A stretch of DNA of 64,000 nt from NCBI RefSeq assembly GCF_958295425.1, contig NC_081149.1:1054001-1118000 (forward strand), in the 5' to 3' direction. The position numbers were made by a program, and so were the translations under genes. A model generated the notes under the pieces. It had not been told where the DNA came from and made no database searches. It saw only the letters and a list, made by a program, of their open reading frames with translations. Origin of the DNA: Solea solea (taxonomy: Eukaryota; Chordata; Actinopteri; Pleuronectiformes; Soleidae). Shown here one piece after another: positions 14,301 through 23,280 of the stretch; position 1 is the first letter of the stretch; each line of letters starts with the position of its first letter.

Positions 14301-17206
14301 CGCAGGGAGACCAGCCAGGAGGGAGTTGCAGTAATCCAAGCGTGAGATGACAAGAGCCTGGACCAGAACCTGTGCCGCCTTCTGGGTTAGAAGAGGCCGT
14401 ATCCTTCTGATGTTGTACAACATGTATCTGCAAGATCGAGCTGTTGCAGCAATGTTGGCAGTGAGGGAGAGATGGTCATCAAGTGTCACACCCAGGTTCC
14501 TTGCCGTATGAGAAGGAGTTACCACAGAGTTGTCGAGGGTGATGATCAGGTCTGTGGTGGGAGAGCCCTTTCCTGGGAGAAAAAGAAACTCAGTCTTGTT
14601 GAGATTGAGTTTCAGGTGATGGTCAGACATCCACTGAGAGATGTCGGTCAGACAAGCGGAGATCCGTTCTGCTACATGTGTGTCGGAGCTGGGAAAAGAG
14701 AGAATGAGTTGGGTGTCGTCGGCATAGCTGTGATAGGAAAAACCATGAGAGAGAATAACAGAACCAAGAGAGTTGGTGTACAGAGAGAAGAGGAGAGGGC
14801 CCAAGACAGAACCCTGAGGGACCCCAGTAGCTAGAGGACAGGGTTCAGACACAGATCCTCTCCAGGTTACTCTGTATGTTCGGTTTTGAAGATAGGACGA
14901 GAGTAGGGTAAGTGCAGATCCTGAGACACCTAGTTCTTGAAGGGAGGAAATAAGGATCTGGTGGTTAACTGTGTCAAACGCTGCAGAAAGGTCCAAGAGG
15001 ATGAGCACAGAGGAGAGAGAGGCAGCCCTGGCAGTGTGGAGTTGCTCAGTGACAGCAAGAAGTGCAGTTTCGGTCGAGTGACCTGCTTTAAAACCAGACT
15101 GAAGAGGATCAAGAAGGTTGTTCCGGTGAAGGTAGGAGGAGAGTTGATTAAAGATAGCACGCTCCAGAGTTTTGGAGAGAAAAGGAAGAAGAGAGACAGG
15201 TCTGTAGTTATTTACTTCAGACGGGTCAAGGGTGGGTTTTTTAAGGAGGGGGGTCACTCTGGCCTCTTTAAGAGAGTCCGGAAATACATACCTACCTACC
15301 TATTTACTTACATACCTACCCACCTATTTACTTACATACCTACCCACCTATTTACTTACATACCTACCCACCTATTTACTTACATACCTACCTACCTATT
15401 TACTTACATACCTACCCACCTATTTACTTACATACCTATTTACTTACTTACATACATACCTACCTACCTACCTACCCACCTATTTACTTACATACCTACC
15501 TACATACCTACCTACCCACCTATTTACTTACATACCTACCTACCTATTTACTTATCTACCTACCTACCTACCCATCTATTTACTTACCTACCTATTTACT
15601 TACTTACATACAAGCATTGTATGCTTGTTATGCACCAATGACACCAGAACAAATTCCTTGTATGTGCAAATCGTACTTGGCAATAAAGCTCTTCTGATTC
15701 TGATTCTGATACATACCTACCTACCTATTAACTTACCTACATATTTACATACCTACCTACCTATTTACTTACCCACCTACCTACATTTTTGCTTACATAC
15801 CTACCTAACCACTTATTGACTTACATACCTACCTACCAATTTACTTACATAAATATTTAGTTACATTCCTACCTACCCACCTATTTACTTACATACATAC
15901 CTACCTACCTACCTATTTACTTACATGCCTACCTACCTATTTACTTACATACCTACCTCCCTTTTTACTTACCTACATATTTACTTAACTACCTACCTAT
16001 TTACTTATATACATATCTATTTACTTAAATGCCTACCTACCTACCTATTTACTTACTTACCTACCTACCTACCCACTTATTTACTTACATACCTACCTAC
16101 CCACCTATTTACTTACATACCTACCTACCTATTAACTTACATACCTACCTACCTATTTACTTACATACATATTTAAATACCTACCTACCTATTTACTTAC
16201 ATACCTACCTACCTACCTACCTACCTATTTACTTACATACATACCTACCTATTTACTTACTTACCTACCTACCTACCCACTTATTTACTTACATACCTAC
16301 CTACCTATTAACTTACATACCTACCTACCTATTTACTTACATACATATTTAAATACCTACCTACCTATTTACTTACATACATACCTACCTATTTACTTAC
16401 ATATCTACCTACCCACCTATTTACTTACATACATACCTACCCACCTATTTACATACATACCTACCTACCCACCTATTTACTTACATATCTACCTACCTAT
16501 TTACTTACATACCTACTGTACCTATTTACTTACCTATTTACTTACTTACCTTCCTACCCATGGACGGACTGACTGACCTTTGTGTGTTTTCATGGATGTT
16601 CATCATCATCGTTGGTGCAGGACACTTTCTTCCGTTACCTCAAGTCTCCGGTGTACAAAGACATCCAGAAGAAGGCGCTGAATCCTGAGCCTCAGAACTT
16701 CAGGTCAGCGACTGCAGTCTTATGGAAATGGAAATGTGCTTGTATGAGTCACTGATACAGAGCATGAACAGAGAACTTTAGTTCATTTGAACAGAACTTT
16801 CTAACACAGAAGTCACATGTTAACAAGTTTACAGCAGTGGCACTAACAATCCTGGCTGACGTGATGTCTCTATGGGATTTGGTGCGGGAGAGAGAATGGT
16901 TTAAACTTAAATAAAGCGGCAGACATACACTATTCTCCTGATCATGTGGATTTAAGCAGGTGTAGATAGAACATACAAGCACACTGTGTAAAATAAGAAT
17001 AATCCCAGCTGAAAGCTCCTCGTGATCTTGAGTTTGTCTTTTTTTTCAGTCCAGCTCAGCTGGAGCAAAATGCTCAGAACCGAAGTGTGGGCATCCATCC
17101 CATCATCCTGTGGAAACAGGAGGAGGAAGAAAAGGCTAAGGCTGCTGCTGCCTCCGCTCCTGTTGACGTCAAGGCCATGATGAGCAAAATCGACAGGAAG
17201 AAGTAG
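2253..17206 (+). CDS. rgs9: Regulator of G-protein signaling 9 (R7 family), 3' part of gene, 11 exons
   Basis: Coding exons are 2253-2329, 2424-2505, 2615-2677, 3787-3816, 3968-4029, 4610-4723, 8962-9077, 11328-11415, 11630-11768, 16621-16703 and 17050-17206 (TAG stop). Every junction is GT-AG and all phases agree, giving 336 residues. They cover the end of the DHEX region ([13 protein letters not shown]), the G-gamma-like domain ([16 protein letters not shown]) and the RGS domain ([40 protein letters not shown]). R7 proteins bind Gbeta5 through the GGL domain and speed GTP hydrolysis by G-alpha subunits. The tail ending [12 protein letters not shown] resembles the retina-specific RGS9-1 tail (VMSKLDRR...) rather than the long striatal RGS9-2 tail. 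The N-terminal DEP exons lie before the window. RGS11 is the alternative, since some GGL residues lean that way, but the C-terminus and linkage to cog1 favour rgs9. Confidence 0.85.
2424..2505 (+). CDS. rgs9: rgs9 exon: DHEX region
   Basis: Encodes [27 protein letters not shown]. The start AGKERNK is the RGS9-type sequence at this point. Donor GTCAGT; ends on a codon boundary. Confidence 0.88.
2615..2677 (+). CDS. rgs9: rgs9 exon: linker between DHEX and GGL
   Basis: Encodes [21 protein letters not shown] in 21 whole codons after a long TG run and CAG acceptor. Donor is GTAACA, so a slightly longer exon using the GTCAGT 8 bases downstream cannot be excluded, though it would break the phase. 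Confidence 0.7.
2925..3135. repeat. TA/CA-rich microsatellite (ATACACATA type)
   Basis: Alternating purine-pyrimidine ATATACACATATG runs. The open frames across it (all Tyr/Ile/Thr/Val) are translated repeat. Confidence 0.85.
3237..3352. repeat. ATCATTATATATC tandem repeat
   Basis: About nine imperfect copies of TATCATTATA in an rgs9 intron. Confidence 0.75.
3787..3816 (+). CDS. rgs9: rgs9 30-nt microexon
   Basis: CAG acceptor, ten whole codons ([10 protein letters not shown]) and donor GTAAGA. The peptide fills the gap between the linker and the first GGL helix, where R7 proteins read QTVV.VKKE. Placed by phase and family length; homology over so few residues is weak. Confidence 0.6.
3968..4029 (+). 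CDS. rgs9: rgs9 exon: GGL domain, first helix
   Basis: Encodes [20 protein letters not shown] and ends with two bases of an Ala codon at [17 protein letters not shown] is nearly identical to human RGS9. Confidence 0.9.
4185..4380. repeat. Minisatellite GGGACAGTGAGGGGACATTG
   Basis: Imperfect 10-12 bp units (GGACAGTGAG / GTGACATTGGG) between two rgs9 GGL exons. It is strongly G-biased on the + strand. Confidence 0.8.
4610..4723 (+). CDS. rgs9: rgs9 exon: GGL domain, Gbeta5-binding loop
   Basis: Encodes [20 protein letters not shown] and then [18 protein letters not shown]. The NPW tripeptide is the GGL hallmark conserved from G-gamma subunits. Confidence 0.92.
4828..8574 (+). mobile_element. 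TTAA-type MITE copy 1, inflated by an internal minisatellite
   Basis: TTAA at 4824-4827 and 8575-8578 flank ends AGGTGACATAGA and (reversed) AGGCCACATAGA, 10 of 12 bases alike. The same termini and TTAA recur at 33883-34354 and 63803. TTAA duplication is the piggyBac signature, but no transposase is present. The compact 472-bp copy at 34 kb has one 55-bp block where this copy has about 57, plus a segment near 8380-8540 missing from the compact copy. Confidence 0.7.
4857..8028. repeat. 55-bp minisatellite, about 57 copies
   Basis: The unit runs CATATATGTTAGTTATGGAG then GTCTACTTACATATATTAAC then TTGTTTTCATGGTCA. Units are over 95% alike with small TA indels. All open frames across it are repeat artefacts. 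It lies in the rgs9 intron between the GGL and RGS exons. Confidence 0.95.
8962..9077 (+). CDS. rgs9: rgs9 exon: start of RGS domain
   Basis: Encodes [20 protein letters not shown] and on to [10 protein letters not shown], the first RGS helices. It is separated from the GGL exon by a 4.2 kb intron made mostly of a minisatellite. Donor GTACGT. Confidence 0.95.
9502..10896. repeat. 20-bp minisatellite CACTTATCTAAGATCACTTC, split by a LINE
   Basis: Units of ACTTATCTAAGATCAMTT occur at 9529-9641 and 10294-10896, roughly 38 copies in all. The Rex3/RTE-like fragment sits in the middle of the array. Confidence 0.9.
9642..10293 (+). mobile_element. 5'-truncated LINE (Rex3/RTE-like), 3' end of reverse transcriptase ORF
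   Basis: A 204-codon frame (9654-10268) contains [47 protein letters not shown] and [20 protein letters not shown], the C-terminal part of a teleost LINE ORF2. It ends in an (ATG)n tail, typical of RTE-clade elements with microsatellite tails. The repeats AAGATCACTTCAC on both sides fit a target duplication but are also the array unit. Confidence 0.7.
11328..11415 (+). CDS. rgs9: rgs9 exon: RGS domain core
   Basis: Encodes [15 protein letters not shown] and a helix ending AETIFK. EN.AFWEA is the canonical G-alpha contact motif of RGS domains. Donor GTAAGT. Confidence 0.95.
11580..11628. repeat. TG microsatellite before rgs9 acceptor
   Basis: TG run ending in TTCAG immediately upstream of the exon at 11630. 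Confidence 0.8.
11630..11768 (+). CDS. rgs9: rgs9 exon: RGS domain C-terminal half
   Basis: Encodes [18 protein letters not shown] followed by [20 protein letters not shown]. Preceded by a TG run and TTCAG. The 3' side runs directly into the CCTA array after donor GTGCTA. Confidence 0.95.
13201..13308 (+). mobile_element. Retroposon 3' tail inside array, copy 1
   Basis: Contains CCAATGACACCAGAACAAAT and ACTTGGCAATA, then (GATTCT)n, the common teleost LINE/SINE 3' tail. Copy 2 at 15607-15714 differs by about one base. Confidence 0.6.
13676..15287 (-). mobile_element. L2-type LINE, 5' truncated, minus strand
   Basis: The reverse transcriptase contains [67 protein letters not shown] and the catalytic [11 protein letters not shown]. 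The C-terminal part ([32 protein letters not shown]) continues in another frame after about 14270, a single frameshift. The 3' tail has the L2 signature CAGACGCTTTTATCCAAAGC (as seen on +) and a (GTAAT)n end at 13676-13697. A 20-base T run sits in its 3' UTR. Confidence 0.85.
15607..15714 (+). mobile_element. Retroposon 3' tail inside array, copy 2
   Basis: Nearly identical to 13201-13308 and embedded in the same flanking array variants, so it arose by duplication of the array rather than a second insertion. It keeps AATAAA where copy 1 has AATACA. Confidence 0.6.
16621..16703 (+). CDS. rgs9: rgs9 exon: end of RGS domain
   Basis: Encodes [20 protein letters not shown] and NPEPQNF. It matches the DSYARYLKSPIYKDM segment of RGS9. 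It lies 4.9 kb from the previous exon because of the repeat array. Confidence 0.93.
17050..17206 (+). CDS. rgs9: rgs9 last exon, retinal-type C-terminus
   Basis: Encodes [20 protein letters not shown], an Ala-rich helix, then [14 protein letters not shown] and TAG. The PVILRQLEEEAKA-like stretch plus the MSKIDR end correspond to the short RGS9-1 isoform. Confidence 0.88.
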
Positions 17207-17262
17207 AAGAGAGAGTTATAGAATTTGATTAAGTGAGTTTCCATGGATACGATCTTGTAAAT

Positions 17263-17268
17263 AATAAA
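17263..17268 (+). promoter_or_regulatory. Probable rgs9 polyadenylation signal (AATAAA)
   Basis: First AATAAA after the rgs9 stop codon, 57 bases downstream. Another AATAAA lies at 17368-17373. Confidence 0.5.
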
Positions 17269-17439
17269 TGAAGGGTGCGACACAAACCCACATCCACACT
17301 GCTCTTTAAGCACTTCATTTTCTGTGTTCAATACTTAAGATACTTTAAATCAACGTTCTTATTATCAATAAACAACTAAAGATGCTTTATAATGTCAGCT
17401 ATAACAGCTCGATCTTATTATTGTCATATAAACTAAACT

Positions 17440-17461
17440 TAAATGTGTGTGTGTGTGTGTG
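17440..17461. repeat. TG microsatellite
   Basis: Simple TG run downstream of rgs9; surrounding 17207-17640 is unique AT-rich intergenic DNA with nothing else recognised. Confidence 0.8.
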
Positions 17462-17644
17462 AAAACTCAATAATAACTGTCAGATTATATTCAACTCTCT
17501 GTACTATGCTGATCAGTCACAACAAGCACGTCTCATATATCTGTACAGAGTTGAACCCCACATGTTTGAAAACAAACCAAGAAAAGTGAGAAAATGTGAG
17601 AAATTTTGGAAACACAATTAAATTAATAATAATTAATAAAGAAG

Positions 17645-18135
17645 CCAAAATATTTTAAGACACAATCCTGAGATTTTAAGTCAGAATCCTGAGAATTGAA
17701 GTCAGAATCCTGAGATTTTAAGACACATCCTGAGATTTTAAGTCAGAATCCTGAGATTTTAAATCAGAATCCTGAGAATTGAAGTCAGAATCCTGAGATT
17801 TTAAGTCAGAATCCTGAGAATTTAAATCAGAATCCTGAGAATTTAAGTCAGAATCCTGAGATTTTAAGTCAGAATCCTGAGAATTTAAATCAGAATCCTG
17901 AGAATTTAAGTCAGAATCCTGCGATTTTAAGTCAGAATCCTGAGAATTTAAACCAGAATCCTGAGATTTCTAGTCAGAATACTGAGATTTTAAGTCAGAA
18001 TCCTGAGAATTTAAATCAGAATCCTGAGATTTTAAGCCAGAATCCTGAGATGTTAAGCCAGAATCCAGAGATTTTGAACCAGAATCCTGAGATTTTAAAC
18101 CAGAATCCTGAAATTTTAAGTCAGAATTCTGAGAT
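17645..18135. repeat. 21-bp minisatellite TCAGAATCCTGAGATTTTAAG
   Basis: About 23 copies alternating GAGATTTTAAG and GAGAATTTAAA variants between the converging rgs9 and cog1 genes. Confidence 0.9.
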
Positions 18136-18274
18136 TAAAGTGGAAAACTAATAATCTCCCGTACATACACACCAATGACTTTACACTGACTTTTACACAC
18201 CATGGCAATAATATGTTAATCATCATATGAATTCAGTGTCTCTGTCAGGTATAGTGCTACTACTATATAGTGTA

Positions 18275-18283
18275 TATATACAG

Positions 18284-18334
<51 letters not shown>

Positions 18335-18383
18335 GTGTATGTTTAAATGTATACTGTGTATATATATATATTACATATATACA

Positions 18384-18433
<50 letters not shown>

Positions 18434-18436
18434 CAT
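18275..18436. repeat. TA microsatellite blocks
   Basis: Long TATATA runs end exactly at the TA target of the Tc1 element. Confidence 0.85.
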
Positions 18437-18437
18437 A

Positions 18438-20000
18438 CAGTTGAAACCAGAAGTTTACATACCCTATATAAAAAGACACATATGCTTTTTTTCTCACTGT
18501 CTAACATGAAATCAGACAATCACTTTTCCTGTTTTAGGTCTGTTAGGATTACCAAAATTATTATTTGCTAAATGCCAGAATAATGAGAGAAGGATTTTTT
18601 TAGACAATTTTTTATTAATTTCTTCAGTCAGAAGTTTACATATACTAAGATTATTATGCCTTTAAACAATTTAGGAAAGCCCAAATGAAGATGTCATGTC
18701 TTTGGAAGCTTCTGATAGGTTTATTGACAGCATTTGAGTTCATTAGGGACACACATGTGGATGTATTTTAAGGCACACCTGAAACACACTGCTTCTTTGT
18801 GTAACATCATGGGAAAGTCAAAAGAAATCAGACAAGATATCAGGAAGAGAATGTTGGACTTGCACAAGTCTGGTTCATCCTTGGGTGCAATTTCCAGATT
18901 GATTCAGAAGCAGTATGCTTCGGGTCATTGTCCATTTGGAAGACCCGTTTGCGCCCAAGCTTCAACTTCCTGGCTGATGTCTTGAGATGTTGCTTCAGTA
19001 TTTCCACATAATGCTCTTTCCTCATGATGCCATCTATTTTGTGAAGCGCACCAATCCCTCCTGCAGCAAAACAACCCCCGACATGATGCTGTCACCCCCG
19101 TATTTCACAGTTGGGATGGTGTTCTCAGGCTTGCAAGCTTCCTCTTTTTCCTCCAAATGTAACGATGGTCATTATGGCCAAACAGTTTGATTTTAGTTTT
19201 GTCAGACCACAGGACATGTCTCCAAAAATGAAGGTCTTTGTCCCTGTGTGCATTTGCAAACTGTAATCTGGCTTTTTTATGTTTTTTTTTGAGTAATGGC
19301 TTCTTCCTGGCAGAGTGGCCTTTCAGCCCATGTCGGTACAGTAGTTGTTTCACTGTGGATAATGACACACTCTTACCAGCTTCAGCCAGCATCTTCACAG
19401 TGTCTTTTCCTTCTGTTCTTGGGTTGATATGCACATTTCAGACCAAAGCACTTTAATCTCTGGGACATAGAACCCGTCTCCTTCCTGAGCGGTATGATGG
19501 CTGGACATTCCCGTGGTGTTTATACTTGCGTATAATTGTTTGAAAAGATGAACGTGGCACCTTCAGGCATCTGGAAATTGCACCCAAGGATGAACCAGAC
19601 TTGTGCAAGTCCACAATTCTCTTCCTGATATCTTGGCTGATTTCTTTTGACTTTCCCATGATGTTACACAAAGAAGCAGTGTGTTTCAGGTGTGCCTTAA
19701 AATACATCCACAGGTGTGTCTCTAATTAACTCAAATGTTGTCAATAAACCTATCAGAAGCTTCCAAAGATATGACATCTTCATTTGGGCTTTCCCAAATT
19801 GTTTAAAGGCATAATAATCTTAGTATATGTAAACTTCTGACTTTGAAGAAAGGAATAAATCTCTCTCATTATTCTGGCATTTAGCAAATAGAAATAATTT
19901 TGGTAATCCTAACAGATCTAAAACAGGATTTCATGTCAGACAGTGAGAAAAAAGCATATGTGTCTTTTTATATAGTGTGTGTACACTTCTGGTTTAACTG
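18438..20000 (-). mobile_element. Tc1/mariner element, rearranged fold-back copy
   Basis: Ends CAGTTGAAACCAGAAGTTTA (18438) and its inverted copy ending at 20000 are flanked by TA. Each end is about 465 bp long: the left end also contains the transposase start in + orientation (MGKSKEIRQDIRKR near 18809), mirroring 19560-19707. The true transposase is on the - strand from about 19707 to 18905 in broken frames. Confidence 0.9.
18905..19707 (-). pseudogene. Broken Tc1 transposase
   Basis: Fragments: MGKSKEISQDIRKRIVDLHK with helix-turn-helix SSLGAISRCLKVPRSSFQTI, then KKPLLKKKHKKARLQFANAH, HFWRHVLWSDKTKIKLFGHN, and MDNDPKHTASESIW. The last fragment carries the second catalytic Asp. The region after it with the third acidic residue is missing and is replaced by an inverted copy of the 5' end. 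Confidence 0.85.
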
Positions 20001-20066
20001 TATATATAGCCTTATTGGCCTGCTTTGCTTGAGAGAATAAAGATAAACACACTAAAGAAAACAGAA

Positions 20067-20072
20067 TTTATT
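20067..20072 (-). promoter_or_regulatory. Probable cog1 polyadenylation signal (AATAAA)
   Basis: AATAAA on the - strand 44 bases past the cog1 stop. The Tc1 element ends 67 bases further on. Confidence 0.65.
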
Positions 20073-20115
20073 GAACATATTCTTTAGACAAAGCTCAGTA
20101 AAAAGTGCAGTGGGA

Positions 20116-20229
20116 TTATTTGGCCATGCCAGAAAGCCAGCTCAGTTTGAACAGAGACGGAGCTGCTGTGTCCTCGTCCTGATTGGCCAGCTGTCTGAAG
20201 AGGCTGCCCGGCCGGAAGCTGTCCTGCAC
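20116..20229 (-). CDS. cog1: cog1 exon 15 and stop
   Basis: Residues 938-974: [34 protein letters not shown], then TAA. It matches the human end (SLFRQLVSEED...LGWLSSMTK). Confidence 0.96.
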   Translation of the reverse strand: MQDSFRPGSLFRQLANQDEDTAAPSLFKLSWLSGMAK

Positions 20230-20994
20230 CTGTGCCACAGAGGGGGGAGGAGCCTAAAGGGGCAGGGACGGATAAAGAAAAAAAACACCCATCACACACA
20301 CACACTAAAGCTTTTGTGTGTTCATGGTTTCAGAGTTCACAGCCTGACACACACACACACAGCACACAGACCAAAAACAAGCAAACAATTAACATTTTCA
20401 TACAAATATTGTTTCCCAAACGATGTTCTCAAACGATTCCGTTTGGATCATTTCTTTGTTTTATGGACAACATTAACATTTAACATCCCTATGGACATAT
20501 TAACCAGGGTTCCCACACCTTGGTTGACATCAAATTCAAGGACTTTCCAGGAGAAGTTCTCTCAAATTCAAGGACCAAATTTGCTGACTCAGATTAAGAT
20601 GGGAGGACAACTTGTAAGAGTTTGATTTACAGCCGCTCTGCTTGTGGACAACTGACTCATCTACGTACAACGCAGGGCATCAAAGAGTAGGTGGCGTCGG
20701 AGAGCTAAGTCGGAGAGCTAATAGTTCTCCCCAAATTTCGTTGTCCACAAAATAACGACAATAAAGGCTATTCTATTCTAGGTGGCGTCGTAACAAACAA
20801 GGGAGACATTTACCTAAATATCAACTCCACGTCTTTCTTGGACAAATTCAAGCACTTTCAATGACCCTCAATGTCTGTTTAGAGTCAAAACCTGTGTTAA
20901 CACACTGATTGTTGTTTGTGTCGTTGGGAAGAATAAAGTTAGTCTAAATTTGAATCTGCTACGAGTCCAATCATCACATGGCATGAGGGAAAGC

Positions 20995-21029
<35 letters not shown>

Positions 21030-22767
21030 AGAGAGATATACACAGTGATGAACTTGCCTGTGTGTGTGTCTCACACTGAGAAAAGCTGGAGGACAGAGGA
21101 CATGAAGAGGACATGAAGAGGACATGAAGAATAATGGAGACAGTGAAGTAAAGCTGCAGCCAGCAGAGGGCAGCAGTGAGTGTTACTCACCAGCTGGTCA
21201 CAACTCCTGGAGGACGTCCTTGACTTCCTGTCATTGGACATGCTGAGTGGCAGCAGGCCGAACCTGCAGAGACACCAGATATCAGACAATGACAACGAGA
21301 CAAATGCTGCTTTGAACCAGTGAGTCACTAAGAAGTGGTGGAGAGAAATAAAGGTGGAGACTGTCTCTCTGTAGGGGAGAAGAATATTTGTTACACAGTG
21401 GGAGAATTCTGTGCTGTTAACAGCAACATAGTTGAAAGCGTATAAAATGACTGGATCAGACAGGATATGTGTACATACTTGAGTTTGTCATACTGGTATC
21501 GTGGTATCATGGTATCGCGATATTGTGGTATCATTGTATCGTGATATCGTGGTATCATTTTATCGTGCTATCTTGGTATCATGGTATCGTAGTATTGTGG
21601 TATCATGGTATCGTGGTATCATGGTATCGCGATATTGTGGTATCATTGTATCGTGATATCGTGGTATCATTTTATTGTGCTATCGCGCTATCGTGATATC
21701 GTGGTATCATGGTATTGTGATATTGTGGTATTGTATCGTGGTATAATTTTATCGTGCTATCTTGGTATCATGGTATCGTAGTATTGTGGTATCATGGTAT
21801 CGTGGTATCATAGTATCATGGTATTGTGGTATCATGGTATCGTGCTATCGTGGTATCATATTATCATCGGTATCGTGGTATCATGGATCATAGTATTATT
21901 GTATCGTGGTAAAATTTTATCGTGCTATCATGGTATCCTGGTATCGTGGTATCATAGTATCATAGTATCGTTGTATCATGGTATTGTGGTATCATGGTAT
22001 CGTGGTATCGTAGTATCGTGTTATTATCGGTATCATTGGTATCGTGGTATTGTGGTATCATGGTATCGTTGTATCATCGGTATCATTGGTATCGTGGTAT
22101 CATGTTATCATCGGTATCATTGGTATCGTGGTATCATGTTATAATCGGTATTGTGGTATCATGGTATCGTTGTATCATCGGTATCATTGGTATCGTGGTA
22201 TCATGTTATCATCGGTATCATTGGTATCTTGGTATCATGTTATAATCGGTATCGTGGTATCATGGTATCGTGGTATCATGGTATCGTGCTATCATATTAT
22301 CATCGGTATCATTGGTATCGTGATATCATCAGTATCAATCGGTATCATCGGTATCGTGGTATTGTGGTATCATGGTATCCCTAAATTGAACAACCCTACA
22401 GCTAATCATGTAACCAGCACGCCGCCCTGTAACCATAATCGATGATCGATAAATGATTATAAACAAAATATAAGGATGAGGCCTCTGACCTGATCTGGCT
22501 GCTGGCCAGTGGCAGGATGTTGTAAGATTCCTGAGAGTTGATGCTGCTGCTGCTGCTGCGAGACACAAACTGCTTCTCTGAGGCCGTCAGCAGCCCGAGC
22601 AGCACCTGAAACACACAGCACAGACTGTCAGACCCAAGCCAGGGCTCACACAGTGAATTCATTGACCCACGGCCCCCGAGTGGGTCATGATGGTACTGCG
22701 GGGGGTGAAAGGTCATCAAATAAACATAAATAAATGTGTGTATGTACATATATATATATACATATAC

Positions 22768-22801
<34 letters not shown>

Positions 22802-23244
22802 ATATATATAACCACCAATTGTAGTGGTTAGCACTCTCGCCTTGCAGCAAGAAGACCCGGGTTCGAGCCCTGGTTGGAACAAGGGCCTTTCTGCATGGAG
22901 TTTGCATGTTCTCCCCGTGTGTGCGTGGGTTCTCTCCGGGTTCTCCGGCTTCCTCCCACAGTCCAAAAACATGCAATGTGGGGATAGGTAAATTGGCCAC
23001 TCTAAAATTGACCATAGGAGTGAGTGTGAGAGTGAATGGTTGTTTGTCTCTATCTGTGTGTGGCCCTGTGATGGACTGGTGAACTGTCCAGGGTGTACCC
23101 CGCCTATCGCCCGATGTAGCTGAGATTGGCACAGCACCCCCGCGACCCTCTGGCAGAGGATAAAAGCGGTAGATGATGACTGACTGACTGACACATATAT
23201 GTATATACATATACATATATGTGTCAATAAAACACATATGATGT

Positions 23245-23280
<36 letters not shown>

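Larger units (their letters stand above)
11770..16556. repeat. CCTA-rich tandem array (TATTTACTTACATACCTACC units)
   Basis: Imperfect units of TATTTACTTACATACCTACC with variable (CCTA)n fill 11770-11935, 12100-13205, 13305-13680, 15288-15610 and 15712-16556. All open frames here ([11 protein letters not shown] runs) are translated repeat. It occupies one rgs9 intron and is interrupted by an L2 LINE and two copies of a retroposon tail. Confidence 0.92.

Noticed and set aside
14472..15641. Plus-strand frames of 120-234 codons
   Set aside because: Antisense of the L2 reverse transcriptase on the minus strand, running on into the CCTA array.
11770..16556. Long frames rich in LPTYL and FTYIPTH
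   Set aside because: Translation of a CCTA/TTTACTTACA array; composition and repetition show no protein selection.
2253..17206. Assignment of the RGS gene to rgs11
   Set aside because: Parts of the GGL exon (SDSDAYW, NRPP) resemble RGS11, but AGKERNK, RWINIDG.TM, the MSKIDR tail and linkage to cog1 fit RGS9 better.
21469..22445. Frames rich in WYHGIVVS
   Set aside because: Translation of the GTATC array in a cog1 intron.
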